From an uncultured Burkholderiales bacterium (GTDB lineage: Bacteria; Pseudomonadota; Gammaproteobacteria; Burkholderiales; Burkholderiaceae_C): 64,000 nt of DNA. Shown here in pieces: positions 9,069 to 18,760 of this stretch; positions within the stretch are counted from its first letter, which is position 1, and the number at the start of each line of letters is the position of its first letter. The stretch lies in contig CAIQBO010000003.1 in assembly GCA_903870145.1 (NCBI GenBank), positions 79,135 to 143,134 of the forward strand. The letters run 5' to 3'. The notes below the pieces were generated by a model. It saw only the letters and a list, made by a program, of their open reading frames with translations. It had not been told where the DNA came from and did not search any database. A program made the translations under genes and the position numbers.

Positions 9069-10387
9069 GACAACCACTCAGAGAACGGGTAAAACTGGAC
9101 CCAGTCACCTGGCGAAATGGTCTGCCCACTGGGGTTGTCGACCACCCCATCGGCCCAGACCACCGAGGTCAGCACACCCGAACTTTGGTTGGGAAACAAA
9201 TCGACCCCGCCTGCGCCATCCCGCTTGGCGCGTAAAAATTCTCGGCGCCGGTCGGCCTTGGGCCAACTGAAATTGGCTTGCAAACGCAGCGGTTGAGCGG
9301 GCGCTTGAAGCACCCCTTGCAAACCTTGCAAAAAGGGCCTGACCAAGAGCATGAAAGTGATAAAGCTGGAAACGGGATTGCCTGGCAAGCCCATGAAAAA
9401 AGCATGCCCTGTTTCATCCACTGCAGCATCCACTGCGCTGACACGGCGGACTTGTCCAAAGGCAAATGGCTTACCAGGCTTCATCGAAATTTGCCACAAA
9501 GCCAAGTGCCCCAAGGCCTCGACAGCAGGCTTGACATGGTCCTCTTCGCCCACAGAGACGCCGCCACTTGTCAAAATCAAATCATGCTCGGCTGCTGCCG
9601 TTTGTAAAACGGCAAGGGTCGCATCGCGCTGATCGGGCACGATGCCCATGTCCGTCACCTCGCACCCCAAGCGCAGCAGCAAGGCCCTGAGAAAAAATCG
9701 ATTGGAGTTGTAGATGGCGCCAGGCCTCATTTTCTCGGGTGGCACTTGCCCTGGCATGACCAACTCATCGCCTGTAGAAAACAAAGCCACGCGAGGTCGG
9801 CGCACCACCTTGAGTTGATCCAAACCGATGCTGGCAGCCAAGCCCAAACTGGCAGGGTCCAAGCGAGTGCCCAAAGGCAAGACCACAGCGCCTTGGGTGA
9901 CATCTTCTCCACTGCGCCGAATCCACTGCCCCGTGCTAGGCACGGCGTTGATTTGAACCTCGGGCTCTTGGCCTGGCGTGCCCCCAAGCAACTCAGCGTC
10001 CTCTTGCATGACCACGGCATCAGCGCCTGGCGGTATGGGCGCGCCAGTGAAAATTCGCGCAGCTTCGCCGCGGTTCAATGCCGTGCCGTTTTGTCCAGCA
10101 GGGATGCGCTGCGTCACTTTCAAGCGCACGCCCGTTTGTTGCACATCGCACATGCGAACGGCATACCCGTCCATGGACGAATTGTCTTGTGGCGGCACCT
10201 GCAAAGCTGAAACCAGGTCTTGTGCCAGCACCCGGCCATCGGCCTGCAAAGTGGCCACAAACTCTGTTTGCGAAACAGCTTGAGCAGCATCCAAGACAGC
10301 TTGCAACGCTTGGTCCAAGGACATCAAGGGTGCCCGCTTGGCGTCAGGCGCACGGGGCGCGTTGGAGGAAGTGATGGATGAACTCAT
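9065..10387 (-). CDS. moeA: Molybdopterin molybdenumtransferase
   Basis: Inserts molybdate into adenylated molybdopterin. 440 residues. Family features include PPQDNSSMDGYAVR near residue 65-78, GTRLDPASLGLAASIG, VALFSTGDELV, the molybdopterin-binding TSGGVSVGEEDH and the FMGLPGNPVSS loop. It lies 9 bp after the thrC stop and overlaps moaD by 4 bases, so it is probably transcribed with the threonine genes. Joining molybdopterin and threonine genes in one run is common in this order and need not mean a shared pathway. Confidence 0.95.
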   Translation of the reverse strand: MSSSITSSNAPRAPDAKRAPLMSLDQALQAVLDAAQAVSQTEFVATLQADGRVLAQDLVSALQVPPQDNSSMDGYAVRMCDVQQTGVRLKVTQRIPAGQNGTALNRGEAARIFTGAPIPPGADAVVMQEDAELLGGTPGQEPEVQINAVPSTGQWIRRSGEDVTQGAVVLPLGTRLDPASLGLAASIGLDQLKVVRRPRVALFSTGDELVMPGQVPPEKMRPGAIYNSNRFFLRALLLRLGCEVTDMGIVPDQRDATLAVLQTAAAEHDLILTSGGVSVGEEDHVKPAVEALGHLALWQISMKPGKPFAFGQVRRVSAVDAAVDETGHAFFMGLPGNPVSSFITFMLLVRPFLQGLQGVLQAPAQPLRLQANFSWPKADRRREFLRAKRDGAGGVDLFPNQSSGVLTSVVWADGVVDNPSGQTISPGDWVQFYPFSEWLS

Positions 10388-10396
10388 GGCCGCCCA

Positions 10397-11842
10397 TCAA
10401 GCACAGTGCGCCGCAATGTAGTCTTTGACCGCCTGCACCGTGGTCGGCAATTCCTGAACACGTTTGGGCAAGGCCTCGATGCCCTGAAACTTGGGCGGCC
10501 GCTCGGGCTCGCGGCCCAAAGCTTCCACCAAAGTGGCAGCGAACTTGATCGGCAAGGCCGTCTCCAACACCAGCATGGGCACGCCCGGTTGAGCCAGTGG
10601 CACAGCCACTTTCAAGCCATCAGCCGTGTGCGTATCGATCATGATGTGGTTGCTGGCAAAGACTTCTTGAATGGTCTGCAAGCGATTGGCGTGGGTGCTC
10701 TTGCCGCTGAGAAAGCCATAGCGTTGACGCGCTTGTGCGAACAAGGGGTCTTGGCTCAAATCGAACACACCACTCGTGCCAAGCTGGTCTTGAAACAAGA
10801 ATTTTGTGCGCGCTGCATCGCGCCCGAGCAAGTCAAACACGAAACGCTCAAAGTTGCTGGCTTTAGAGATGTCCATGGAGGGGCTGGAGGTTTCATGCGT
10901 ATCGGCAGTGGTGCGAACACGGTAGACACCGGTGCGAAAAAATTCGTCCAGCACATCGTTTTCGTTGGTAGCCACAATCAGCTGCGCAATCGGCAAGCCC
11001 ATCATGCGCGCCACATGACCGGCGCACACGTTGCCAAAATTCCCACTGGGCACACTGAAGCTGACTTGCTGCTGGTCATTTGACGTGGCTTGAAAATAAC
11101 CTGCGAAGTAGTAAACCACTTGCGCCAGCAAGCGAGCCCAGTTGATCGAGTTGACCGTGCCAATTTTGTACTGACTCTTGAAGGTCAAATCATTGCTGAC
11201 TGCTTTGACTATGTCTTGGCAATCGTCAAAGACACCTTGCAATGCAATGTTGTGAATGTTCTCGTCGAGCAAACTGAACATCTGAGCTTGCTGGAACGGG
11301 CTCATGCGCCCACTGGGGCTGGTCATGAAAACACGGATGCCTTTTTTGCCGCGCATGGCGTACTCGGCTGCGCTTCCCGTGTCACCCGAGGTGGCACCCA
11401 AAATATTCAACTGCGCATGGCGTCTGGCCAACTCGTATTCAAACAAATTGCCCAGCAGTTGCATCGCCATGTCTTTGAAGGCCAAGGTGGGGCCATTGGA
11501 CAATGCTTCTAAAAAAACTTGAGTGCCTTGAGCTGCATGCGTTTTAATCGCCTTCAAAGGCACGATTTCTGGCGTACCAAAGACTGCTTGGGTATAAGTT
11601 TTTTGGCAAAGCGCCCGCAAGTCTTGCGTTGGAATATCGTCGATGTACAAAGAAAATATTTCAAATGCCAAAGCCGCGTAGCCTTGGGCTTGCCAGACCT
11701 GCCGCCAACGCGCCAAGGTCGCACCGGCAACCTGCGGATAAGACTCCGGCAAATACAGGCCCCCATCGGGCGCCAAACCTTCGAGCAAAATCTCACAAAA
11801 TTGCTTGCGGTCAGCATGGCCGCGGGTCGACAAGTAACGCAT
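10397..11842 (-). CDS. thrC: Threonine synthase
   Basis: PLP enzyme that converts O-phosphohomoserine to threonine. 481 residues, the longer class of the family, with MRYLSTRGHA at the N-terminus and the PLP lysine K123 in NGPTLAFKDMAMQ. The start codon overlaps the hom stop (TGATG), implying translational coupling of the two threonine-pathway steps. Homoserine kinase is not in the cluster and must be encoded elsewhere. Confidence 0.96.
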   Translation of the reverse strand: MRYLSTRGHADRKQFCEILLEGLAPDGGLYLPESYPQVAGATLARWRQVWQAQGYAALAFEIFSLYIDDIPTQDLRALCQKTYTQAVFGTPEIVPLKAIKTHAAQGTQVFLEALSNGPTLAFKDMAMQLLGNLFEYELARRHAQLNILGATSGDTGSAAEYAMRGKKGIRVFMTSPSGRMSPFQQAQMFSLLDENIHNIALQGVFDDCQDIVKAVSNDLTFKSQYKIGTVNSINWARLLAQVVYYFAGYFQATSNDQQQVSFSVPSGNFGNVCAGHVARMMGLPIAQLIVATNENDVLDEFFRTGVYRVRTTADTHETSSPSMDISKASNFERFVFDLLGRDAARTKFLFQDQLGTSGVFDLSQDPLFAQARQRYGFLSGKSTHANRLQTIQEVFASNHIMIDTHTADGLKVAVPLAQPGVPMLVLETALPIKFAATLVEALGREPERPPKFQGIEALPKRVQELPTTVQAVKDYIAAHCA

Positions 11843-13167
11843 CAGTTCAACTCTTCTTTGCGTATGCGTGTGATGGGCGCCATCACGGTTGGCAAAGCCT
11901 GCATGTGCGCCAAGACCTCGTTCATGCTGCCCTCGCGTGTGTCATGCGTGAGGATGATGACATCGGTTTGATTCTCCCCGGCCAAGCTGACTTGATCGGC
12001 CTCGCGCTGCAAGACCGCATCGATGCTGATGCCCGCCTGTGCCAACAAGCCAGTTAATTTGGCCAGCACACCCGTCTCGTCTGCCACGCGCAAACGCAAG
12101 TAATAACTGGTCACCACGTCGCTCATTGGCAAGACCGGCGTGCTGCTCATGGCATCTGGCTGAAATGCCAGATGCGGCACACGGTTCAAGGGATCTGCTG
12201 TGTGCAAGCGCGTGATGTCCACCAAGTCGGCAATCACCGCACTGGCTGTAGGCTCCGAGCCTGCGCCCTTGCCGTAGTACAAAGTGGTGCCGACTGCGTC
12301 GCCTTGCACCATCACCGCATTCATGGCCCCTTCCACATTGGCAATCAACCGCTGCGTGGGCACCAAGCTGGGGTGAACGCGCAACTCAATGCCGTGGGCA
12401 GTGCGTTTGGTGATGCCCAGCAACTTGATGCGGTAGCCCAATTGCTCTGCATATTTGATATCGGCGGCGCCCAAATGCGTGATGCCCTCGATGTAGGCTT
12501 TGTCAAACTGCACCGGTATGCCAAAGGCCAAAGCGCTCATCAAAGTGACTTTGTGGGCAGCATCGACCCCTTCGATGTCAAAGGTCGGATCGGCTTCTGC
12601 ATAGCCCAGGCGCTGCGCCTCTTTCAAGGCGACCGCAAAGTCCAAGCCTTTATCACGCATCTCAGACAAGATGAAATTGGTGGTGCCATTGATGATGCCC
12701 GCAACCCACTCAATGCTGTTGGCGCTCAAGCCTTCGCGCAGGGCTTTGATGATGGGAATGCCGCCTGCTACAGCCGCTTCAAACGCCACCATCACACCTT
12801 TGGCATGCGCTGCTGCGAAAATCTCGGTGCCGTGCACGGCCAGCAGCGCTTTGTTGGCGGTTACAACATGCTTGCCTGCCGCGATGGCCTCGAGCACCAA
12901 AGCTTTGGCAATGCCGTAGCCGCCAATCAACTCCACCACAATGTCAATGTCAGGGTTGGCGATGACGGCACGGGCGTCGCTGACCACCTGGACCCCAGGG
13001 CCGGCCAATGCTTGCGCCCGGGACATGTCCAGATCAGCCACCATGGTGATCTCTATGCCGCGGCCTGCGCGGCGCATGATCTCAGCTTGATTGCGGCGCA
13101 GCACATTGAAAGTGCCGCTACCGACTGTGCCCATGCCCATCAGGCCTACTTGTATTGGTTTCATCAT
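11842..13167 (-). CDS. hom: Homoserine dehydrogenase
   Basis: Reduces aspartate semialdehyde to homoserine, the branch point to threonine and methionine. About 441 residues. The N-terminal Rossmann motif is GLMGMGTVGSG, the catalytic domain contains the ADPTFDIEGVDAAHK stretch, and a C-terminal ACT domain (YYLRLRVADETGVLAKLTGLL) probably gives feedback control by threonine. Two tandem ATG codons (13167, 13164) can start it; 13167 forms ATGA with the alaA stop. Upstream in-frame residues do not look like the family and are excluded. Confidence 0.95.
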   Translation of the reverse strand: MMKPIQVGLMGMGTVGSGTFNVLRRNQAEIMRRAGRGIEITMVADLDMSRAQALAGPGVQVVSDARAVIANPDIDIVVELIGGYGIAKALVLEAIAAGKHVVTANKALLAVHGTEIFAAAHAKGVMVAFEAAVAGGIPIIKALREGLSANSIEWVAGIINGTTNFILSEMRDKGLDFAVALKEAQRLGYAEADPTFDIEGVDAAHKVTLMSALAFGIPVQFDKAYIEGITHLGAADIKYAEQLGYRIKLLGITKRTAHGIELRVHPSLVPTQRLIANVEGAMNAVMVQGDAVGTTLYYGKGAGSEPTASAVIADLVDITRLHTADPLNRVPHLAFQPDAMSSTPVLPMSDVVTSYYLRLRVADETGVLAKLTGLLAQAGISIDAVLQREADQVSLAGENQTDVIILTHDTREGSMNEVLAHMQALPTVMAPITRIRKEELN

Positions 13168-14399
13168 TGAGTGTCGGTTCCAAATCGTTTGCGTGCTGAT
13201 TGTAAAAATTTGGCAATGCGTGCAATGGCTTCGCGCAGATCTTCTTCGTGGGGCAAAAACACAATGCGGAAATGATCTGCCGCAGGCCAATTAAAACCTG
13301 TGCCTTGGACCAACATCACTTTGGTTTCCTGCAACAATTCCAAAAAGAACAGTTGGTCGTCTTCAATGGGATAGACCTTGGGGTCTAGCCGCGGAAACAT
13401 GTACAAAGCCGCTTGAGGCTTGACGCAAGAGACCCCTGGTATGGCTGTGATCAATTCAAAAGCCAAGTCGCGCTGCTTGCGCAAACGACCACCCTCGCCT
13501 ACCAATTCGTTGATGCTCTGATGCCCTCCCAGCGCAGTTTGAATTGCCCATTGACCGGGCACATTGGCACACAAGCGCATGTTCGAGAGCATGTCCAGGC
13601 CTTCGATGTAATCTTTGGCTGGTTTTTTATTGCCAGAGACCACCAACCAACCCGCGCGGTAACCGCAGGAGCGGTAGCTTTTAGACAAAGAGTTGAAGGT
13701 CAGCGTCAAAACGTCCTGGCTCAAACTGCCAATCGGCGTGTGCTGAACGCCGTCGTACAAGACTTTGTCGTAGACCTCGTCGGCAAAGATAACCAAGCCG
13801 TGCTCACGCGCCAGCGCCACAATGCCCGACAAAATGGCGTCTGAGTAAAGTGCACCTGTGGGGTTGTTCGGATTGATCACGACAATGCCCTTGGTACGCG
13901 GCGTGATTTTGGCTCGGATGTCGTTCAAATCGGGCATCCAGCCTTTGGCCTCGTCACACACATAGTGCACAGGGGTGCCGCCCGACAAACTGGCTGCCGC
14001 TGTCCACAAAGGGTAGTCGGGAGCGGGCAAGAGCAGCTCATCGCCATTGTCCAATAACGCGTTGGTGGCCATCACGATCAACTCACTGGCGCCATTGCCC
14101 AGATAAATGTCGTCGAGCGTGACACCTAGAATGCCTTGTTTTTGGGTTTCGTGCATGACCGCTTTACGCGCACCAAAAATACCCTTGCTGTCCGAGTAGC
14201 CCGCTGAATTGGGCAGGTTGCGGATCATGTCTTGTTGGATTTCTTCCGGTGCATCAAAGCCAAACACGGCCAAATTGCCGATGTTCAGCTTGATGATCTT
14301 ATGCCCCTCGTCCTCCATCTGACGCGCACGGTCCATGATGGGGCCGCGGATGTCGTAGCAAACGTTGGCCAGTTTGGCTGATTTGTGAATGGTCTTCAA
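13164..14399 (-). CDS. alaA: Alanine/pyruvate aminotransferase (AlaA-type, class I)
   Basis: PLP-dependent transaminase interconverting pyruvate/glutamate and alanine/2-oxoglutarate. Features: KLANVCYDIRGP at the N-terminus, NPNNPTGA, FADEVYDKVLYDG and the PLP lysine in SLSKSYRSCGYRAGW. The TTG at 14399 is preferred: a GGAGG ribosome site ends 4 bases before it and the product then matches the family N-terminus. A GTG at 14423 would add eight residues and place that site inside the coding region. Oddity: the usual NIGNPAPFGF segment reads NIGNLAVFGF. It is the first gene of a six-gene operon. Confidence 0.88.
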   Translation of the reverse strand: MKTIHKSAKLANVCYDIRGPIMDRARQMEDEGHKIIKLNIGNLAVFGFDAPEEIQQDMIRNLPNSAGYSDSKGIFGARKAVMHETQKQGILGVTLDDIYLGNGASELIVMATNALLDNGDELLLPAPDYPLWTAAASLSGGTPVHYVCDEAKGWMPDLNDIRAKITPRTKGIVVINPNNPTGALYSDAILSGIVALAREHGLVIFADEVYDKVLYDGVQHTPIGSLSQDVLTLTFNSLSKSYRSCGYRAGWLVVSGNKKPAKDYIEGLDMLSNMRLCANVPGQWAIQTALGGHQSINELVGEGGRLRKQRDLAFELITAIPGVSCVKPQAALYMFPRLDPKVYPIEDDQLFFLELLQETKVMLVQGTGFNWPAADHFRIVFLPHEEDLREAIARIAKFLQSARKRFGTDTQ

Positions 14400-14478
14400 A
14401 ATCCCTCCGAAGGGTGTTGACACAGGGAAAACCTATAATTTGACCACAGAACTGAGCCATTTTCGGAACCCCCAGCGC

Positions 14479-14856
14479 ATGAAACTCCAAGCCGACACAC
14501 GCACCCCCTTTTCCATTTCAAGCTATGGTGAGGGCTCGGTAGTGGTCAACGGTGTTCGCATGAGCGGGGCCATGCTGGTTTGCGCTCAGACCGGCCCGCA
14601 GCCCTGGGTGATTGAGAATTTGGCGAGCTTGCGCGCTGAAAACTTTGACCACCTGGCCCTTTTTAAGCCTGAATTGGTGATTTTTGGCAGCGGCCGCCGC
14701 TTGAAATTCCCGCATCCCTCGCATTTGCAAGGATTGATCGACTTGCGCGTGGGGCTTGAAACCATGGACAGCGCTGCCGCCTGCCGAACCTTCAATGTTC
14801 TGGCCAGCGAAGGACGGCGGGTTCTGCTGGCGCTGCTGCCGCTGGACTTTGAATAA
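14479..14856 (+). CDS. Mth938-like domain protein (DUF498 family)
   Basis: 125 residues from the ATG at 14479 (MKLQADTRTPFSISSYGEGSVVVNG). The central FKPELVIFGSGRRLKFP and the downstream GLETMDSAAACRTFNVLASEGRRVLLALL are hallmarks of the Mth938/DUF498 family, related to the NDUFAF3 respiratory assembly factors. Biochemical role in bacteria is not established. It is divergent from alaA; a TATAAT at 14434-14439 could be its -10 element. The frame continues 30 codons upstream without family similarity. Confidence 0.85.
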   Translation: MKLQADTRTPFSISSYGEGSVVVNGVRMSGAMLVCAQTGPQPWVIENLASLRAENFDHLALFKPELVIFGSGRRLKFPHPSHLQGLIDLRVGLETMDSAAACRTFNVLASEGRRVLLALLPLDFE

Positions 14857-15019
14857 GCTTGCCTTGAATCGACCGTCGACTGGCGGTTTTATACCCCTTA
14901 GAGCAAACGCCGCAGGTTTCAGGATAAAATAGCCGATTGCCGCTCTGAGCGAGCCCCTTTGCTAGGGTGGCTTCATCAGGTTTGTATGCGGTTCATTTCT
15001 GTCACGCGAGATTAGTTCT

Positions 15020-15496
15020 ATGGCGATCGTTGTTAACAAGCCCCTCCCCGAATTTGAATCCAACGCAACAGGTGGCCTGAAGGTCTCCAACACATCGCAC
15101 AATGGCAAAACCATGATTTTGTACTTCTACCCGAAGGACAACACACCTGGTTGCACCACCGAAGCCATGCAGTTTCGCGATAAATACAAAGATTTCGTCA
15201 AAGCTGGTGCCACCGTGTTCGGCGTCTCGCGCGACAACATGAAATCCCACGATGAATTCAAAGCCAAGTTAGAGCTGCCCTTTGAATTGATTGCCGATAC
15301 TGAAGAAAAAATGTGTCACATGTTTGGCGTGGTTAAAAACAAAATCATGTACGGCAAGAAGGTCAAGGGCATTGAGCGCAGCACATTCTTGATCGGCGCT
15401 GATGGCTTGGTCAAAGAAGAGTGGCGCGGCCTGAAAGTACCCGGTCACGTTGAAGATGTGTTGAAAGCCGTGAAAGCGCTGAAAAAAGCCGCATAA
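15020..15496 (+). CDS. bcp: Thiol peroxidase BCP/PrxQ
   Basis: Reduces hydrogen and organic peroxides using thioredoxin. 158 residues with the peroxidatic cysteine C45 in NTPGCTTEAM. The resolving cysteine found five residues later in the E. coli enzyme is absent (methionine at position 50). The only other cysteine is C99. The enzyme may therefore be a 1-Cys type or use C99, unlike the textbook 2-Cys member. A clear terminator follows, so it is probably monocistronic. Confidence 0.93.
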   Translation: MAIVVNKPLPEFESNATGGLKVSNTSHNGKTMILYFYPKDNTPGCTTEAMQFRDKYKDFVKAGATVFGVSRDNMKSHDEFKAKLELPFELIADTEEKMCHMFGVVKNKIMYGKKVKGIERSTFLIGADGLVKEEWRGLKVPGHVEDVLKAVKALKKAA

Positions 15497-15545
15497 TGGG
15501 CACATGCTGCTGAACCCCAGCCCCATCCAAATAATTCTCAATTGC

Positions 15546-15577
15546 AAAGCCGCCTTGGTCTCCAGGCGGCTTTTTCT
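15546..15577 (+). terminator. Rho-independent terminator of bcp
   Basis: Stem AAAGCCGCCT (15546-15555) with AGGCGGCTTT (15564-15573), 8-nt loop, then TTTTCTTT on the plus strand. Confidence 0.85.
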
Positions 15578-15618
15578 TTGCTCGCAAGCCCCATCATTTC
15601 AATCAAAGGCCTCGTTTC

Positions 15619-17229
15619 ATGCCATTGCCACCCGCTCCTACCCAACGCGCTACCTTGCTGACTTCTCAAGCACTTGAAACGCCTGAAAAACCACCTGCCC
15701 GGTCCCCAAGCAAACATACTGAAGCACCTGGCTTGCACAGCAAGCCAGCGGCAAAAAAAATTCCAGTTGCGCAGCAACCGGTCATAGCCCGCACACCGCC
15801 TGCATTGCCCAAAAAAGCAAAAGTGGCTCGCAGCACTGGCCCGGCCAAGTTGTTTGTGCTCGATACCAACGTGTTGATGCACGACCCGATGTGCTTGTTC
15901 CTGTTTGAGGAGCACGATGTTTATTTGCCGATGATTGTTCTGGAAGAACTCGACAGTCATAAAAAAGGCATGACCGAGGTGGCACGCAATGCCAGACAAA
16001 CCAGCCGCTCGCTCGACGCGCTGGCGGCCGTGACCGGCAGCGACATGCGGCAAGGCTTGCCACTGAACACCACCGGCCACATCGAGGCGAGCGGCAAACT
16101 ATTCTTCCAAACCCAGGTGATGGACGTGAACTTGCCCATCAGCTTGCCACAAGGCAAGGCCGACAACCAAATTTTGGGCGTGGTCCAGGCCTTGGGGAAG
16201 TTGCATGCACCGCGTGAGGTGGTGCTGGTCTCCAAGGACATCAACATGCGCGTCAAAGCGCGCGCCTTGGGCTTGGCTGCTGAGGACTATCAAAACGACA
16301 AAGTGCTGGAAGACGGCGACCTGCTCTACGCCGGCACATTGGCCTTGCCCCTTGATTTTTGGGGTCGCCACGGCAAAACCATGGAAAGTTGGCAACAAGG
16401 AAGCTACACCTTCTATCGCTTCAGTGGGCCGATTGTGCCCAGCCTGCTGATCAACCAATTTGTTTACTTTGAAGCCCCTGGCGAGCCCAGCCTGTACGCA
16501 CGGGTGACTGAAATTCGGGGCAAAACCGCCGTGTTTCGCACCTTGAAAGATTTTGGGCATTTGAAAAATGCCGTATGGGGCGTGACCACACGCAACCGTG
16601 AACAAAATTTTGCGATGAACATGCTGAGTGATCCCGAAATTGATTTCGTGACTTTGGCGGGAACAGCAGGCACGGGCAAAACTTTGATGGCTTTGGCCGC
16701 AGGCTTGACGCAAGTACTCGATGATCGGCGTTACACTGAAATCATCATGACGCGGGCCACGGTGAGCGTCGGTGAAGACATTGGTTTTCTGCCCGGCACC
16801 GAAGAGGAGAAGATGGGGCCATGGATGGGCGCCTTGGACGACAACCTGGAGTTTTTAGCCAAGGGCGATGGCGGCAATGCCGGCGAATGGGGGCGTGCGG
16901 CCACCAATGAATTGATCCGCAGTCGCATCAAAATCAAGAGCATGAACTTCATGCGGGGCCGCACCTTCATGAACAAATACGTGATCATCGACGAGGCGCA
17001 AAATTTAACGCCCAAACAAATGAAAACACTGATCACACGCGCAGGGCCTGGCACCAAGATTGTTTGCATGGGCAACTTGGCCCAAATCGACACGCCCTAT
17101 TTGACCGAAGGCTCTTCGGGCTTGACCTACGCCGTAGATCGTTTCAAAGGTTGGGCACACGGCGGCCACATCACCCTGGCGCGCGGCGAACGCTCTAGGC
17201 TGGCCGATTTTGCCAGCGAAGTCCTTTAG
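15619..17229 (+). CDS. PIN-PhoH family ATPase/ribonuclease
   Basis: 536 residues. Residues 1-75 are Pro/Ala/Lys-rich and probably disordered. A PIN nuclease domain starts around residue 77 (KLFVLDTNVLMHD, acidic D82, then LEELDSHKKG). A PhoH-type RNA helicase/ATPase domain occupies about 325-536, with Walker A GTAGTGKT at 348-355 and IIDEAQNLTPKQM as Walker B. PIN-PhoH proteins are RNases with ATP-dependent unwinding; partners here are unknown. It converges on dnaB, whose stop lies only 4 bp away, so 3' ends may interfere. Confidence 0.92.
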   Translation: MPLPPAPTQRATLLTSQALETPEKPPARSPSKHTEAPGLHSKPAAKKIPVAQQPVIARTPPALPKKAKVARSTGPAKLFVLDTNVLMHDPMCLFLFEEHDVYLPMIVLEELDSHKKGMTEVARNARQTSRSLDALAAVTGSDMRQGLPLNTTGHIEASGKLFFQTQVMDVNLPISLPQGKADNQILGVVQALGKLHAPREVVLVSKDINMRVKARALGLAAEDYQNDKVLEDGDLLYAGTLALPLDFWGRHGKTMESWQQGSYTFYRFSGPIVPSLLINQFVYFEAPGEPSLYARVTEIRGKTAVFRTLKDFGHLKNAVWGVTTRNREQNFAMNMLSDPEIDFVTLAGTAGTGKTLMALAAGLTQVLDDRRYTEIIMTRATVSVGEDIGFLPGTEEEKMGPWMGALDDNLEFLAKGDGGNAGEWGRAATNELIRSRIKIKSMNFMRGRTFMNKYVIIDEAQNLTPKQMKTLITRAGPGTKIVCMGNLAQIDTPYLTEGSSGLTYAVDRFKGWAHGGHITLARGERSRLADFASEVL

Positions 17230-17233
17230 AAAA

Positions 17234-18664
17234 TCAGAAGTCGCCGGAGCTGCTGCTGGACAGGCTTTCAAAGCGGGTCAGCGGCTTCAAGAAGGTCAAT
17301 CGAACCGAACCGGTGGGGCCGTTTCGCTGTTTGCCAATGATGATTTCTGCAACGCCCGGCTCTTTGGAGTCTTTGTTGTAGTAGTCGTCACGGTAGATGA
17401 ACATGATGATGTCGGCATCTTGCTCGATCGCACCCGACTCTCGCAGGTCGCTCATCATGGGCCGCTTGTCAGTTCTTTGCTCAACGCCGCGGTTTAACTG
17501 CGACAAGGCAATCACTGGGCACTGCAACTCTTTGGCCAACATTTTCAGGCCCCGTGAAATTTCACCCAACTCGGTGGCACGGTTGTCCCCATCGGAGCCA
17601 GATGACCCGCTCATCAATTGCAAATAGTCCACCACAATCAAACCCAACTTGCCACAGGTGCGGGCCAAACGCCGCGCATTGGCGCGCAACTCGCTGGTGG
17701 TCAGGCCAGGTGTTTCGTCAATGTGCAACGATACCGTACGCAAGCGCTCAATCGCCTCTGTCAGGCGCGGCCACTCTTCGTCGGTGAGCTTGCCAGTGCG
17801 TAAATGCCCCTGGTCAATTCGGCCGATCGAGCCGACCACGCGAACGGCCAACTGCGCCGCGCCCATCTCCATTGAGAACACGGCTACAGGCAAACCTTCG
17901 TTCAAGGCCACGTGCTCTGCGATGTTGATGGCAAGCGCTGTTTTCCCCATCGATGGGCGCGCGGCCAATACCACCAGATCACCTGCTTGCAGGCCCGAAG
18001 TCATTCGGTCTAAATCGTAAAAACCGGTAGGCACCCCTGTGATGTCATTGGGGTTCAGGGACATCTCGTTGACGCGGTCCAGCAAGTCCACCACCAAGGT
18101 GTCCATGGACTGAAAGCCCTGCTTCATGCGGGAGCCTTCTTCACCGATGTTGAAGATTTTTTGTTCAGCCTCGTCCAAAATTTTATCTATCGCCCGCCCT
18201 TGAGGGTTGAAGGCGTTGGTGGCGATTTCATCGCTTGCGGTGACCAGCTTTCGCAATATGGAGCGCTCACGCACGATCTCAGCGTATCGGCGAATGTTGC
18301 TGGCGCTTGGAACGTATTGCGCCAGTGAGTTGAGGTAGGCTAAGCCACCCATGCCTTCAGACTTGCCCTGATTTTGCAATTGCTCGGAGACCGTGATGAC
18401 GTCGGCCGGTTTGGAGCTGTTGACCAAACTGGTGATGGCCGCGTAAATCAGCTGGTGCTCGTGCCGGTAAAAGTCCGTGTCGACCAAGAGGTCGCCCATG
18501 CGGTCCCATGCGGTGTTGTCGAGCAACAGGCCGCCCAGCACACTGGACTCCGCTTCCACCGAGTGCGGCGGCACACGCAACTGCGCGATTTGACTGTCTT
18601 GGCTCAGGGCGGAAAAACCCAGTGCAGATTCGGAGTGGGCTTGAGGCGAAAAAAGTGCAGACAT
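17234..18664 (-). CDS. dnaB: Replicative DNA helicase DnaB
   Basis: Hexameric helicase that unwinds DNA ahead of the replisome. 476 residues: an N-terminal domain (VPPHSVEAESSVLGGLLLDN), a linker, and a RecA-like ATPase with Walker A ARPSMGKTA at 235-243 and VVDYLQLM as Walker B. No intein or insert is visible. It lies downstream of the S6-PriB-S18-L9 operon on the same strand, but a terminator at 18841-18873 separates them. Two DnaA boxes lie in its upstream region. Confidence 0.97.
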   Translation of the reverse strand: MSALFSPQAHSESALGFSALSQDSQIAQLRVPPHSVEAESSVLGGLLLDNTAWDRMGDLLVDTDFYRHEHQLIYAAITSLVNSSKPADVITVSEQLQNQGKSEGMGGLAYLNSLAQYVPSASNIRRYAEIVRERSILRKLVTASDEIATNAFNPQGRAIDKILDEAEQKIFNIGEEGSRMKQGFQSMDTLVVDLLDRVNEMSLNPNDITGVPTGFYDLDRMTSGLQAGDLVVLAARPSMGKTALAINIAEHVALNEGLPVAVFSMEMGAAQLAVRVVGSIGRIDQGHLRTGKLTDEEWPRLTEAIERLRTVSLHIDETPGLTTSELRANARRLARTCGKLGLIVVDYLQLMSGSSGSDGDNRATELGEISRGLKMLAKELQCPVIALSQLNRGVEQRTDKRPMMSDLRESGAIEQDADIIMFIYRDDYYNKDSKEPGVAEIIIGKQRNGPTGSVRLTFLKPLTRFESLSSSSSGDF

Positions 18665-18727
18665 GGCGATTAGCGTATTAGATGCCCGATCTTACGCATT
18701 GCAGCGCTGGCGGTCATTGGAAAACCT

Positions 18728-18736
18728 TGTGGATAA
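18728..18736 (-). promoter_or_regulatory. Perfect DnaA box upstream of dnaB
   Basis: TTATCCACA on the minus strand, identical to the strong consensus DnaA box, 64-72 bp upstream of the dnaB ATG. Inferred to allow control of dnaB transcription by DnaA. Confidence 0.6.
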
Positions 18737-18760
18737 CTCGTTGGCAAGGCAGTTAAGTCC

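Noticed and set aside
12172..13170. 332-codon plus-strand frame
   Set aside because: Antisense to hom; no family-like sequence.
14411..14440. TTGACA plus TATAAT as a promoter of the Mth938-like gene
   Set aside because: The spacer is only 11 bp; the -10 box alone may be used, so no complete promoter is claimed.
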